This document shows, in pieces, positions 17,721 to 28,500 of a stretch of DNA of 64,000 bases; the stretch's first letter is position 1, and each line of letters opens with the position of its first letter. The stretch spans positions 806,001 through 870,000 of the forward strand of contig NZ_NWUS01000001.1 of assembly GCF_014048475.1 (NCBI RefSeq), read 5' to 3'. A program made the position numbers and the translations under genes. The notes under the pieces are model-generated. The model had not been told where the DNA came from, did not search any database, and saw only the letters and a list, made by a program, of their open reading frames with translations. This stretch comes from Bombella favorum (GTDB lineage Bacteria; Pseudomonadota; Alphaproteobacteria; Acetobacterales; Acetobacteraceae).

Positions 17721-18083
17721 TTAGGGCAGTTTGGTGGACCGATAACGCCCCCCTTTGCGGGCCCGGATGCCACGTTTCAGCAGATCGGATGAAAGGTCAA
17801 TCCGCTCATTCAGCTCCTGCCAGATGGCATCTTCATTAACATCATGCTGCTGCCAGATTTTCTGTATCTCCAGCAGGAACAAGGCACTATCAACGATCAG
17901 TGCCTTTGGTTCCCCGTATAGATAATCCAAAAGGCAATCCGTGGCCTGTTCGGCCAGCATCTTGCACTCCTGCCCATCCTTGCCTCTGATCTCCTCCAGA
18001 GCAGGCCCGCATCCTGTAGGTCGTATCATACTGGCCCCCCAATCGTATCTGCCCTGCCCATCCTGCAAAAGAGAATAGGCCAT
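17721..18083 (-). CDS. Degenerate HisE/MazG-like protein
   Basis: 120 residues. The core KMLAEQATDCLLDYLYGE followed by LIVDSALFLLEIQKIW and EDAIWQELNERID lines up by eye with phosphoribosyl-ATP pyrophosphatase (HisE), whose core reads KvgEEatE...yEsaDLlyHl. The acidic metal-binding residues are largely changed: EExxE becomes EQxxD and ExxD becomes DxxL, so the usual magnesium-dependent hydrolysis may be lost. No his genes are nearby. It lies upstream of cvpA on the same strand, separated by about 50 bases. The start at 18083 is the first ATG; 18029 is an alternative. Family call is by eye, so uncertain. Confidence 0.5.
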   Translation of the reverse strand: MAYSLLQDGQGRYDWGASMIRPTGCGPALEEIRGKDGQECKMLAEQATDCLLDYLYGEPKALIVDSALFLLEIQKIWQQHDVNEDAIWQELNERIDLSSDLLKRGIRARKGGRYRSTKLP

Positions 18084-18332
18084 ACAGACTTGTTATCCTA
18101 GCTCGACAGGCTGACTAAAACCAAAAACTACCGCTACCAGACTGATTCATCTCCCTAGCGAAAGTAATATAATTGTTTACGAAAAGTAAAAAATAAATTC
18201 TTACTCGCAATACTAAAATTAATTCATAAACCTTCCTGAAATACACCACAAAAATACCACAGAACTCTCGTCATCATGAGTCCCCGTCGCGCGGAACCAT
18301 CGGGCGGACCGCACCCCTCGGAGAGAAATATC
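18084..18332. promoter_or_regulatory. AT-rich divergent promoter island before Hint gene 1
   Basis: 249 bases between the HisE-like gene (minus) and the first Hint gene (plus). The part at about 18160-18260 is strikingly AT-rich (runs such as AAAAGTAAAAAATAAATTC) compared with the GC-rich genes on both sides. Promoters for both genes must lie here. A similar AT-rich stretch precedes the second Hint gene, which hints at shared control, for instance by a nucleoid protein. No specific operator was identified. Confidence 0.45.
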
Positions 18333-20024
18333 ATGTCGATCACATGGGAAAAATCGCAGAATTACTCCAACTTAGCCCCTGGTGCGGGGGGGAATGATAA
18401 CGACAGCTACCCCGGTTTTTGGTTCGGCCCGGAAACTCTCCCAAATCCGCAGACCGGAAACGTCTTTAATACAAGGCTCAACCCGAACTCCCAAATCACA
18501 CGTGCGCAACCAATCTATCAGGTTGCCATGTTCCAAGGGGCAAACGTTAGTAAAAGGGGCGATCGAGCTGTCGCCGTCATGCATATTCCAAACTCGAATA
18601 TGTTTGCGATAACGTATCTGTCTTATATTGGCTCGTTTTCCTACAAAGATGTCTATCCCCCCACACCTGCCGTTATTGCAGAATTTTCCATTCAACAGGT
18701 TCAATTTGTTGAACAAGTAGGAACTGGGCGGCAATATGTCCCTATCCCTGCTGACGAACAGACTGCTGGAGTTGCTGCGCTAAATCAGGCAATAAACAGT
18801 AGCCCGAACTATATCTATTTCCAGCTTGTTCCCAACACGGGCTATGAATCCGTTGAGCAGCATAACCCGGCAACGCCTGGTTCCACTGTAGTTCTATCGA
18901 ATGTCGATTGGGACTTTGATGCTGGGGCACCCAACATAGATATTGCCTGCTTCCTACCTGGCTCCATGATCACCACACACACTGGCCCAAAAGCTGTTGA
19001 GACTCTCGCAGTCGGTGACCTTGTCCTGACCGGCCCCGCTGGGAAGCAGACGCCAGAGGCGATTACATGGATTGGGCGTGGTCATGTCGAGGTTCAGCCA
19101 GACCTCCCAGATGACCGGGCGGGTTATGCGGTCTGCATCAGCAAGGGAGCATTGGGAGAGAATTGCCCGAATGCCGACCTACATCTGACGGCAGAACATA
19201 CGCTTTATTTCGACGGTCGTTTTGTGCCGGTGCGGATGCTCGTCAATCACCGGTCTATTTTCTATGATCGTAGCCTTCTCTCCTATGATTATTATCACTT
19301 TGAGACAGCAGAACACAGTATTGTCCATGCCAATAATGTGGTCACAGAGAGCTATCTCAATACGGAGAGCAGCCGCCGTAACTTCCACGATATGGACTTC
19401 CTCCAGCAGGGCAATATCGTGGCCTTCCCGCCGCCTTCCAAAAGCTGGGAAAAAGATGCCTGTGCGCCGCTCGCTGTGGACGCCGCCTTTGTCCGGCCAC
19501 TTTATGAAAGGCTGGATGAGCGGGCGCGCTCCCTTGGCTTTGCCCGACAGGTACCACCCCTTTCCCTGATTCAGGATTCAGACCTTCATTTGATGACTGA
19601 TACCGGGGAAATCCTCTACCCAATCCGCCGCGTGCAGGATCGGGCCGTCTTTCTGTTGCCAGAAGGAGTTAAGGTTCTCCGCCTTCGCTCCCGTACGAGC
19701 CGCCCCTGCGATGCGGTTGGCCCCTATATAGATGACCGCCGCTTCCTCGGTGTACTCGTTGGCACTGTGGAGCTGTACCAGAATGGTCAGACCCACCATC
19801 TGACATCCCATTTGACGGACCAACATACTACCGGCTGGGACGTAGTGGAAGCCTGCCCCTGCCGCTGGACAAATGGTAATGCCATTCTCTCATTAAGCGA
19901 GGCCCCTTCTATTCGTGAACGGGACATGCTGAGCATCCAGATACTGGCAGAAGGGCCCTATATTGATGAGACCCAAACAGAAACATCCACTATTGCCTTG
20001 CCGCAAAAAGTAGCCATGATCTGA
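18333..20024 (+). CDS. Hint-domain protein 1 (hedgehog/intein-type autoprocessing domain)
   Basis: 563 residues from the ATG at 18333 (GGAGAG about 8 bases upstream). Three parts are visible. Residues 1-205 form a beta-rich N-terminal module without a signal peptide. A Hint domain starts at the nucleophile-position Cys206 (CFLPGSMITTHTG) and includes the block-B TxxH motif TAEH (286-289) and His328 (EHSIVHANN). Residues from about 380 to the end form a domain shared with the second Hint protein, marked by SRPCD (Cys459), GPYIDDRRFLGVLVG and a CRWTNGNAIL segment. Hint domains cleave the peptide bond before their first Cys in inteins and hedgehog proteins. Whether this one is active, and what the N-terminal module binds, is unknown. 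The next genes encode a small exported protein and a TpsB transporter. Confidence 0.87.
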   Translation: MSITWEKSQNYSNLAPGAGGNDNDSYPGFWFGPETLPNPQTGNVFNTRLNPNSQITRAQPIYQVAMFQGANVSKRGDRAVAVMHIPNSNMFAITYLSYIGSFSYKDVYPPTPAVIAEFSIQQVQFVEQVGTGRQYVPIPADEQTAGVAALNQAINSSPNYIYFQLVPNTGYESVEQHNPATPGSTVVLSNVDWDFDAGAPNIDIACFLPGSMITTHTGPKAVETLAVGDLVLTGPAGKQTPEAITWIGRGHVEVQPDLPDDRAGYAVCISKGALGENCPNADLHLTAEHTLYFDGRFVPVRMLVNHRSIFYDRSLLSYDYYHFETAEHSIVHANNVVTESYLNTESSRRNFHDMDFLQQGNIVAFPPPSKSWEKDACAPLAVDAAFVRPLYERLDERARSLGFARQVPPLSLIQDSDLHLMTDTGEILYPIRRVQDRAVFLLPEGVKVLRLRSRTSRPCDAVGPYIDDRRFLGVLVGTVELYQNGQTHHLTSHLTDQHTTGWDVVEACPCRWTNGNAILSLSEAPSIRERDMLSIQILAEGPYIDETQTETSTIALPQKVAMI

Positions 20025-20033
20025 AGATGCTCT

Positions 20034-20071
20034 CTCCAGTGCTTTTCGATAAAGTTCGAAAAGCACTGGAG
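20034..20071. terminator. Perfect 16-bp hairpin after Hint gene 1
   Basis: CTCCAGTGCTTTTCGA (20034-20049) and its exact reverse complement (20056-20071) flank a 6-base loop, 10 bases after the Hint gene stop. There is no T-run after the stem, so it is not a textbook intrinsic terminator; it may still end or stabilise the transcript. Confidence 0.55.
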
Positions 20072-20175
20072 CATGGGCGGTCTCTGGAAATATTTTACTA
20101 CTCTTAAAAAATACTTTATAAATCCCCTATCCGTGAACGGCTGCTGCTGTCTTCCACAAAAGGGGATCATCTTCC

Positions 20176-20883
20176 ATGGGTGCCTCCACTACAGCCATTC
20201 TGGTTAGGCTCCTGCCTGCTACGCTGGTCGCTGGCCTATTATCTGCCTCCATAACATCGCCCGCTTGGGGCCAGAGTGCGCCCGTGGCTGGCTATTCTCC
20301 CGGCGCCCGAAGTGCCACGACAGCCAATACAATGCTCGATAGCGTTGTAGGCAACACCCACTCCCCCATAAAGAAGCAGACCAGTATAACTGGTGAAGTT
20401 TATCGCATTGCCGCCGATGGTACGGTCACCGCTCCCAATGGGCTACTTGTCCCACCCGGTGGCTGCCAGACACCCGGCACCGGGCCTCTCCCCACCTCTC
20501 CCAAAAAAACAGCCCCCCATACCCCCTACCGCTTCGGCACTTTACGGCATGGCAAAGGGTTCGAAACCGTGACTATCGGGGTCAGTTCGCAACCTAGTCT
20601 GACCACATCCGGCCCCAACACCCCCCGAACACACCGTGCAACCCTGAACGCCTCTTTCGGCCCGACTGGGCTCTATATCCTCCCAGAGCCCTGCCACAAG
20701 ACAAACCCCAGTGACACCGCCCTGACGTTGGATGCTGCTGCCAGTCTCGCCAGTGCAGATGGCAACGCCTTTACCCTCGCAGGGAACCGCTCTAACGAAA
20801 TACCCGTCAATACTGCCCAGCTCCTCCCCAATGGGGATGTAGAGCTACGCAACAGTACCCTCTCTGGTGCTGTTACCCCGTGA
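20176..20883 (+). CDS. Small exported protein of unknown function, coupled to TpsB gene
   Basis: 235 residues. A Sec signal peptide (LLPATLVAGLLSASITSPAWGQ) with likely cleavage after AWG or AWGQS leads into a Pro/Thr/Ser/Gly-rich low-complexity protein. Only two Cys remain in the mature part (PPGGCQTPG and LPEPCHKTN), which could form a disulfide. No haemagglutinin-type TPS domain or beta-helix repeats are visible, so it is not a normal TpsA. The stop overlaps the GTG start of the TpsB gene by 4 bases, which argues for coupled expression. I do not recognise the family. Confidence 0.65.
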   Translation: MGASTTAILVRLLPATLVAGLLSASITSPAWGQSAPVAGYSPGARSATTANTMLDSVVGNTHSPIKKQTSITGEVYRIAADGTVTAPNGLLVPPGGCQTPGTGPLPTSPKKTAPHTPYRFGTLRHGKGFETVTIGVSSQPSLTTSGPNTPRTHRATLNASFGPTGLYILPEPCHKTNPSDTALTLDAAASLASADGNAFTLAGNRSNEIPVNTAQLLPNGDVELRNSTLSGAVTP

Positions 20884-22790
20884 AACTTGGTCCCATCTCC
20901 CTCATCAGCAAAGTGGCCCGTTACTTCCCTCGTCTCCAGCATCCTGCCCTGCTGCTAGGGGGCCTACTGCTGCCAGGCGAGGCACTGGCGCAAGGTGTTC
21001 CAGCGGCCTCCACGCCGGCTGCGGTTCCCATTACCTCAATGCCTACTCCTCTGAGCTTCTTCAACCATCATACGATTGGTAGCCCAACAGCCAACAGCAC
21101 AGGGACGGAACCGAGTGACGGGTTAAACCACATCCCCCCTCCCATTATGGAAAATCCCACTCCGCAGGGACCAGCGGGGCCAAATCCAACTCCCCACCTG
21201 GAAGAGACCATTGCCCTGCCGAAGCTAGAGGCCGTCATCCTGCAACCGGCTGGACAGCGAGGCAATAGGACAGGCCAGCAGACCATCTCTTCAGAAGGGT
21301 TGCGGCTAAGCCACTCTCCAACCCTCTATAAGGTCATTCTACCCTATATCGGCCATCCACTGACCTTCCAGAAGATGCACGAACTGACGGGGGCCATTGC
21401 CATCTTTTTCCGCCGGAATGACCGGGCCTTCATCAGTGTGACCGTACCGCCCCAACGTGTGCATGAAGGCGTATTGCGTATTAATGTCTCAGAATATCGC
21501 CTGGACCGCATCACCGTGCATGGCAACCGCTGGACGCCTTCTTGGCAGGTCCGGCAAGCCAGTAATCTCACCCCCAACCAGACCATGGCTCTAACGGCCC
21601 TCCAAACTGATCTAGACTGGCTGAATCTCAATCCCTTCCGTACGGCAGACCTCATCTATCGTCCCGGCAGCCACCCTGGCAGTACGGATGTGGACATCAA
21701 TGTGACAGACCGTTTCCCGGTTTATGTCTATGGTGCCATAAACAATCAGGCCGATCGTTCACTAGGCCGTCTCAACTGGTATACGGGGGCATCGTGGGGC
21801 AATGCGTTCGGGCTGGGTCATATCCTGACCTATCAGTTCAACCGCACCTTTATGAACCGCTTTGATAATCATTCGGCAAGCTGGACTATTCCACTCATCG
21901 GCCATAATGCCCTACAGATATTCGGCAATTATGCCCTCTCCCACCCGACCAGCAACACGCCAGACCTCATAAACCGTGGCCTCAGCGGGCAGGTATCCAT
22001 ACGCTGGCTGCATATGTTCGACCATATCGCCCTTGGGCGTGATGCCGGGCTGGATGGCATGATCCAGCTTGGTTTTGACTGGAAGAACACACATTCCGAC
22101 CAGTTCTACCACACCCGCACCATCACCCTCTCCAAAGCCGATACAGCCCAATTTGTCGTGGGCTATACAGGGTCCATTCAAGACCCGTTGGGGCAGACGC
22201 AAATCAACAACCAGTTCTTCTATGGCCCCGGTGGCCTGATGAAGAATGATACACGGCGGGCCTATGCGAGCATCTTCCCGCTCTCCAGCCCCAATTATGT
22301 CTACGACCGGCTGATGCTTACTCGCACGCAGAACCTATTCTACGGCTTTTCTTCCACCACAAAGGTAACCTTCCAGCGGGCCAGCAAGAACCTGCTCTAT
22401 AGTGAACAGCTGATGATTGGTGGCATGGGCAATGCGCGCGGTTATTTCGCCAATACGTCATTCGGCAGTAATGGCAATACTGTCAGTGAAGAACTCTTCA
22501 CCCCCGCCCTGTCCCTGCTCAAGCTGGCCCATCTGCCCACACCAGGGCAGCCAGATAGCAATAAGCTCGGCATCTTCTGGGACTGGGCAGACAACCGGCA
22601 AGTTCACCATATTGGCACAGGCGCCCGGGCTGCTACGCTCGCCAGTGTGGGAGCGGACATCACCGGCAGCCTGAACCAACATATTAACATCACCTTTGAT
22701 GCTGGAATCCGCCTTCGCCGCATCCACACGACGGAACTAGCAAACCGCCGTGGGACATTCTGCGACTTCCAGATCGTGGGCGGGTTTTAG
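20880..22790 (+). CDS. TpsB-type outer membrane transporter (ShlB/FhaC/HecB family)
   Basis: 636 residues from a GTG overlapping the upstream stop. Order: signal peptide ([18 protein letters not shown]), a Pro-rich linker to about residue 115, a POTRA-like region ([24 protein letters not shown] through [16 protein letters not shown]), then the barrel domain with [28 protein letters not shown], the conserved GxxNARGYF-like segment ([19 protein letters not shown], equivalent to the L6-loop motif) and a final strand ending in Phe ([10 protein letters not shown]). Such proteins export a partner adhesin or toxin across the outer membrane. No TpsA partner lies beside it; the coupled small exported protein and the Hint protein upstream are the only neighbours. 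Its end overlaps the end of hemA by 4 bases. Confidence 0.88.
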   Translation: MKLGPISLISKVARYFPRLQHPALLLGGLLLPGEALAQGVPAASTPAAVPITSMPTPLSFFNHHTIGSPTANSTGTEPSDGLNHIPPPIMENPTPQGPAGPNPTPHLEETIALPKLEAVILQPAGQRGNRTGQQTISSEGLRLSHSPTLYKVILPYIGHPLTFQKMHELTGAIAIFFRRNDRAFISVTVPPQRVHEGVLRINVSEYRLDRITVHGNRWTPSWQVRQASNLTPNQTMALTALQTDLDWLNLNPFRTADLIYRPGSHPGSTDVDINVTDRFPVYVYGAINNQADRSLGRLNWYTGASWGNAFGLGHILTYQFNRTFMNRFDNHSASWTIPLIGHNALQIFGNYALSHPTSNTPDLINRGLSGQVSIRWLHMFDHIALGRDAGLDGMIQLGFDWKNTHSDQFYHTRTITLSKADTAQFVVGYTGSIQDPLGQTQINNQFFYGPGGLMKNDTRRAYASIFPLSSPNYVYDRLMLTRTQNLFYGFSSTTKVTFQRASKNLLYSEQLMIGGMGNARGYFANTSFGSNGNTVSEELFTPALSLLKLAHLPTPGQPDSNKLGIFWDWADNRQVHHIGTGARAATLASVGADITGSLNQHINITFDAGIRLRRIHTTELANRRGTFCDFQIVGGF

Positions 22791-24001
22791 GCCGCTGTGC
22801 GGGGCAGCTTCAGTTCCGTCCAAAGTGTATCCAGCGCACTGACTAGAGAGTCCAGCTCCTCTTCTGTATGAAGCGGGCCTGGTGTCAGACGCAGACGCTC
22901 TGTCCCACGGGGCACGGTCGGGTAGTTTATGGGCTGGAGGTAATGCCCAAACCGCTTTAGCAGGCTGTCTGTTAGCTCACGGCAGAGGGTCGCATCCCCC
23001 ACCATAACCGGCGTGATGTGCGACTGACCACGCATGTAAGGAATCTTCACCTCTTCCAGCTTCTTCCGCAGCAGAGCCACAGCAGCCCGCTGGCCTTTCC
23101 GCTCTGCATCGCTGTTGCGCAGATGGCGAACACTGGCCAGCACACCAGCGGCAATCATCGGCGGTAGAGACGTAGAAAAAATAAAGCCGGACCCGAAAGA
23201 CCGTACGAAGTCACACAGCGCCGCAGAGGCCGCAATATAGCCCCCTACCACGCCGTAAGCCTTGCCCAATGTTCCTTCAATAACGGTCAGGCGATGTTCC
23301 AGACCACGTTCCTGCGCTACGCCACCACCCTGCGGACCATACATACCCACAGCATGAACCTCATCCAGATAGGTCATAGCATTATAGCGGTCGGCCAGAT
23401 CGCAGATTTCTTCAATCGGAGCGATGTCGCCATTCATGGAATAAACGGATTCAAAGGCGATGATCTTCGGCGTATCCAGCGGCAACTCTTTCAGTTTTGC
23501 CTCCAGGTCCTCAAGATCATTATGCTTGAAGATGCGCTTTTCCGCACGGGAATGGCGAATACCTTCAATCATAGAAGCATGATTGAGCTCATCCGACAGG
23601 ACGACACACCCTTTTAGCCGGGCAGCTAGCGTACCCAACGTGACCCAGTTGGAGAGGTAGCCGGAGTTGAAGAGCAAAGCACTTTCCTTGCCATGCAGGG
23701 AGGCAAGCTCCTTTTCCAGCATGACATGATAATGGTTTGTGCCGGAGATATTGCGCGTTCCCCCTGCACCTGCCCCGCTCTCATCCAAGGATTTATGGAT
23801 GGCAGCCAGTACATCAGGATGCTGCCCCATGCCCAGATAATCATTGGAGCACCAGACGGTCACATCACGCCCAACCCCATGGTGGAACGCCTTGGGAAAC
23901 TTACCAACATGCCGCTCCAGCTCCGCAAAATAACGGTAGCTGCCATCAGCACGGAGGCCATCCAGCGCATTCTGGAACAGGGTATCATAATTCATAGACA
24001 T
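22787..24001 (-). CDS. hemA: 5-aminolevulinate synthase
   Basis: 404 residues, PLP-dependent condensation of glycine and succinyl-CoA to 5-aminolevulinate, the C4 route to heme used by alphaproteobacteria. Diagnostic segments: [57 protein letters not shown] and the PLP-lysine segment [14 protein letters not shown]. Start at 24001 has AAGGAG at good distance. It is divergent from the MFS transporter gene. It serves the same heme supply that ccm and hemW elsewhere in the window depend on. Confidence 0.97.
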   Translation of the reverse strand: MSMNYDTLFQNALDGLRADGSYRYFAELERHVGKFPKAFHHGVGRDVTVWCSNDYLGMGQHPDVLAAIHKSLDESGAGAGGTRNISGTNHYHVMLEKELASLHGKESALLFNSGYLSNWVTLGTLAARLKGCVVLSDELNHASMIEGIRHSRAEKRIFKHNDLEDLEAKLKELPLDTPKIIAFESVYSMNGDIAPIEEICDLADRYNAMTYLDEVHAVGMYGPQGGGVAQERGLEHRLTVIEGTLGKAYGVVGGYIAASAALCDFVRSFGSGFIFSTSLPPMIAAGVLASVRHLRNSDAERKGQRAAVALLRKKLEEVKIPYMRGQSHITPVMVGDATLCRELTDSLLKRFGHYLQPINYPTVPRGTERLRLTPGPLHTEEELDSLVSALDTLWTELKLPRTAA

Positions 24002-24191
24002 TGCTCTCCTTGGGGTCTCACTTTATGGCCCAGCCTCCAGAAAGCAAGGCTTAAACACTGTTATAAACGAAAACATGATTACAGACTGTCTTAAACAGGA
24101 CTATCTAGCTACAGCTTTTTGAATCACTCCTCTATAGCTGGTGGCCATACTGTTCCCTAATACCGGGAATGTTTCTTGCCGGAGGCCCATC
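24002..24191. promoter_or_regulatory. Divergent promoter region, hemA / MFS gene
   Basis: 190 bases between two divergent genes, AT-richer than its surroundings around 24040-24110. No operator could be assigned; heme-gene control sites such as an Irr box would be worth checking here, but I cannot see one with confidence. Confidence 0.35.
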
Positions 24192-25448
24192 TTGCCTGTT
24201 TCCGCTTCTTCCCCCTCCCCGGATGACCGGCCGGGATTTAGTGCCCTGCTACCTTACTGGCAGGTCACGCTTGCTGCCTTCAGCGGCTGGTTTCTTGATG
24301 CATTCGACCAAACAGCCCTCATGTTCACCCTCCCCGATATTGCCAAGGACTTCGGCTGTACGCTCTCCGCTCTTGGCAGTGTCTTTTTGGCACAAGCATT
24401 AGGGCGTGCTGTGGGCAACACAGGGTGGGGGTGGCTCTCCGACCGCTTTGGCCGCAAACCTGCCTTCACGCTGGGAATCCTCTTCTTTGCCCTCTTTGCC
24501 GCTCTGACGGGCACAACCCACAGCATCGCCACGCTGGTTATCATCCAATTCCTCTTTGGAATCGGCTTTGGGGGTGAATGGACAGCTTCCGCCACCTTGT
24601 TGATGGAAAGCGTCCCTGCGTCTCTCCGGCCTTTGGCCTCCGCTACCATGATGTCCGGTTATGAAGTCGGCTACATGGCTTCTGCCGGGGCGCAGGCACT
24701 TATCCTGCCCCATTATGGTTGGCGGGTCATGTTCTTCATCGGGCTGTTACCGGCCCTACTCATCATCTTCATCCGCTTCAAGGTGAAGGAAAGCCCTCTC
24801 TGGCTGGCAGTGCAGGAGGAAAAGAAGAAACAGCGGGCCGATGGCGCAGAAACACTCTCCGTTTCCTTCTGGCAGACTGTTCGGCAGTTTTGGAGTGGTG
24901 CGGCTTTTCAGGCTATTGCCTTCATGTGCTTTCTGGAGTTCCAAAAGGCCGCTCTCTATACGTTCTACCCCACCATCCTGCGGGACAGTCACCATCTCAG
25001 CCCGCAGATGATCTTCTGGCCTGTAGCTCTGTACTGCCTCGGGTCACTCAGTGGGAAAATCCTCTGCGGTGCACTGGCAACCCGTTTTGGGGAAGATACC
25101 GTCATGCGGGCCGCACTTGTTGGCGTCATGTTGCTGATCATCCCATTCCTTAATGCTGGGCCATGGGCCATCCTTCTCGCCTCTGCTTTCTTCATCGGGG
25201 CTGCAGCATCGGGCGTCTATGCACTGGTGCCTCATTATCTCTCTCAGCGTTTCCCCGATGCACGCCGCAGTGCAGGAATGGGCACAAGCTATGCCGTTGG
25301 ATCACTAGGGCAAGGCGTGGCTGGAAGGCTCGTTCCCTCCCTTGCCCCGTTGGTGGCTGGCCTGCCTGTTGCTGCCACTCTCTGTGTTCTTTCTGGCACA
25401 TTCATCAGCATTGGCGTCACACTCTTCCGCCCAAAAGATATGCGCTAG
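24192..25448 (+). CDS. MFS transporter (AAHS/NanT-like)
   Basis: About 418 residues with 12 hydrophobic helices. The MFS signature between helices 2 and 3 is present (GWGWLSDRFGRKPAF), and helix 1 carries GWFLDAFDQTALMF, the WxLDAFD style of the aromatic-acid:H+ symporter and sialate transporter groups. I choose the TTG at 24192 because GGAGG lies exactly 6 bases before it; a GTG at 24141 is the next in-frame upstream option but lacks a ribosome site. The substrate is probably a small organic acid; not determinable from sequence. Confidence 0.85.
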   Translation: MPVSASSPSPDDRPGFSALLPYWQVTLAAFSGWFLDAFDQTALMFTLPDIAKDFGCTLSALGSVFLAQALGRAVGNTGWGWLSDRFGRKPAFTLGILFFALFAALTGTTHSIATLVIIQFLFGIGFGGEWTASATLLMESVPASLRPLASATMMSGYEVGYMASAGAQALILPHYGWRVMFFIGLLPALLIIFIRFKVKESPLWLAVQEEKKKQRADGAETLSVSFWQTVRQFWSGAAFQAIAFMCFLEFQKAALYTFYPTILRDSHHLSPQMIFWPVALYCLGSLSGKILCGALATRFGEDTVMRAALVGVMLLIIPFLNAGPWAILLASAFFIGAAASGVYALVPHYLSQRFPDARRSAGMGTSYAVGSLGQGVAGRLVPSLAPLVAGLPVAATLCVLSGTFISIGVTLFRPKDMR

Positions 25449-25465
25449 GAGATAAGGACAAAATC

Positions 25466-25496
25466 AAAAGGCGGCCCATTACGGACCGCCTTTTTT
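25466..25496. terminator. Bidirectional terminator between MFS gene and autotransporter
   Basis: AAAAGGCGG (25466-25474) pairs with CCGCCTTTT (25486-25494), then a T-run. It lies between two convergent genes and has A/T runs on both sides. Confidence 0.9.
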
Positions 25497-25520
25497 ATCA
25501 TCATACCTGAATGGTGTGGC

Positions 25521-28500
25521 TTAGAAGCTCACATTGACACTTCCTGTCGCACCACTCTCGGTAGAATGGGTGCCATATTGGCCGATATAAGAAAGGTCCA
25601 GATTAATACGATTTGTGACTTTCGCCGTAACGCCAGCTTCAACCACGGCGGCATTGCTGGAGAGCAGCACACCAGCAACATCCATGTTGCTGCCACCACT
25701 GCCAAGAGCAAAGCCCTCATGCAGGCCGGAGCGCATACGCCCAAACCCGTGACGATACCCCCCCATGATGTGAGGCATAAGGACAGCCTGACCAACATCC
25801 ATCCGTGCTGCTGCACGGAAACCGAAGGTCGAGAAGGTCACACCCTGATCTGTCCCACGGCTCCGCAAGGCTGCCTCGTTGCCATGTTCACGGTAGCTAT
25901 TCATCTGCATGTTCACATAAGCCACGTTCATGAACGGCTCGAACATACCACGTTCTCCACGGAACTTATAACCCAGCTCCCCGAAGCCCTGAGCCGTTCC
26001 GCCCAGATAGCCACTGCTAAGACGCCCGCCATAGTCCCCCACAGCAACGTGACGATGAGCATTGATGACGTTCCAGCTATAGATCGCCCCCAAACGGAGA
26101 TTCAGACGGCCCCAATGTGTACCGGCATAAGCACCAATGCTGATATTGTTGCTATTAGCCGAAGAGGAACGACCACGCTGGACGTTGAACTGCGAGTGCC
26201 CATACGATAGCAGCCCACCAACACGCCAGTTGCTATGATTGATGGGGGCATCTGCACCCATCACAAAGCCTGCTGTATTATGATGCATGAGGGCTGCATT
26301 ACCGTCCCCGCTATTGAAGCCCATGCCACCGTAAGCCTGCCCCCACATGATCGCATGGTCGGAATAGCAGGTGCCATTCTTCTTATGCGTCTTCAGGTCG
26401 AAGAAGCTCTGCCCATTACGGCCATAGTCACAATCGGCCGCTGCCATACGATTCAGTGCCGCATTGCGGATATAGAAGCTGTCCTGAATCAGCCCTGTCC
26501 GGATGGAAGCGTGCAGCTCACCAGAGAGGCTGTCCAAAGCGTGGCGGGCTTGATCTTTCGTTAGAACTGTCATGGCCTGGGCTAGCTGGGTATTCTCGGC
26601 AATACGGTTCAGCCCCTGTCCTGCCGTAACCTCATTGCGGGTCTGGCCGACAGAATCATAACCATTAAGCGAGCGGCGGAGCATTACATCCACATCATCA
26701 CCCTGATAGACAAGGCGTGGGTCCAGATAGGCATATTCCTGACCAATATTGGTCTTCAGGTCATCATACCGGCCATTCACACCACCATTGGCACTCAGCA
26801 CACGATAGGCCTGCCCATAACGCAGCTCCATCGGGTTTTTCACCTGAAGGTCCAGCGTACCTCCCTGAATATCAGCCTTGCCAGAGACCAGAATCCGATC
26901 TGACTTGAGCTCACTGTAAGTGAACCCACCCGGTCCGGTCAGCTTCTGCCCGGTGGTCTCGCTATCACCACGCACGAACAGAACCGAGCCCTTGGCCATG
27001 GTCAGGTCCCCGTTGATGTGCAGGCCACCCTCGTTCTTCTCGTTCCCTGCACCCAGGGTCGCACCATTAGCTACCAGCACACCGCCCACATGGCCATTCC
27101 CAGCCAGCGCACCGCCATGCTGCACAGTCATGGTGGACTGGGCCATGTTACCCTCAACGATCATCAAACCGGACTGAATGTCCGTTGGACCGCTAAAGCC
27201 GGACCCATCCCCTGCAAAGGTGAAGGTTCCTGTCCCAGTCTTTGTCAGAGCATGGCTACCAGCAGTGTCATCATTCGTCAGATGCACAGTGCTACCCAAC
27301 GTCATGTGGTTCTGGTCCTGCACATCGAATACGGCCCCCGTGGAACCGATAGACGTATCCACAGTGCTGGTCAGGTCTGCTCCCTTCTGGTTCTGAAGCG
27401 TACCACCATCCAGCGTCAGCTGCGCTTTGGAGCCTTCCTCAGCCTCCAACCCGGGCTTGCCATTGGTATCACCAGCACTCAACGTACTGCCATCAAGGAC
27501 ATTCAACTTGGCATTAAAGCCATTAGCCGGAGCCGTTGCAGCCTTGGCAAGCACAATCGGACCACGGCTCTGCACGGCAGCACCACCAGAAAGCGTAAGC
27601 TCACCAGCCTCGCCAGCACCGATCTTCACGCCGTTATCGGTGGTCAGATGAGCTGCCGGCCCGTTAAGCGCCAGCGTGCCATTATCCACAGCGACAGAGC
27701 CACCAAGATGGGACTGGCCTGTCAAAGTCTCATGCCCGCCAGAGAGTGTTAGCCCGCCAGTACCGGAAAGGCTGCCAGCATAGCTATCTTTAGCGTCGGT
27801 CAGATTCAGGGTGCCGTTAACGACACCATTCCCTGCCCCGGCAAGAGAGCCAATAGTCGACCCGTTGCTCGTAACGTTAAACTGGCCACCATGGGCTTCC
27901 AACGTTTGAGAAATCTGGTTCCCATCGAGGGTCAGATCGCCCTTGTCGTTAGAGACATCACCCGTAACATGGTTATCCTTGCCCAGCGTCATGCTACCGC
28001 TATTCACCACAGAGGCCAGCGTGCCACCTGTTGCCTTCAGGCTGGCACCCTCAGCGTTGGTAGCATGACCCACAGTGCTATCCGTCAAGGACGTTGTACC
28101 ACTCTGGTTGGTGACCTGGTCGGCAGTGCTGCCCACCAGGGATGCGGTACCGCCCTGGTTGGTAACCTGGCCGATAGTGCTACCCGTCAGAGAGGCTGCC
28201 CCGCCCTGGTTGGCGACATCCGCCAACGTGCCACCTGTTACATTCAGGCTAGCACCCTCAGCGTTGGTAGCGTGACCCACAGTGCTATCCGTCAGGGATG
28301 CGGTACCACTCTGGTTAACAACACTTGCCAGCGTGGCCTTTTGTGTCGTCAGCGTGCCCTTGTTGGTCGTCGTCCCAGCAACCTTACCGCCATCGATCGT
28401 GGTGGTAGCCGCATTGTTCAGGTTCCCAGCAAGAGAGCCAGTCAGATTCAGGCGGCCATTCTGCACATCGGTATCACCGCTATAACTGTTGTCACCGGCC

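Noticed and set aside
18084-18332. Possible genomic island border because of AT-rich DNA
   Set aside because: No integrase, tRNA, att-like repeat or transposase nearby; the flanking genes keep the host-like GC-rich codon style.
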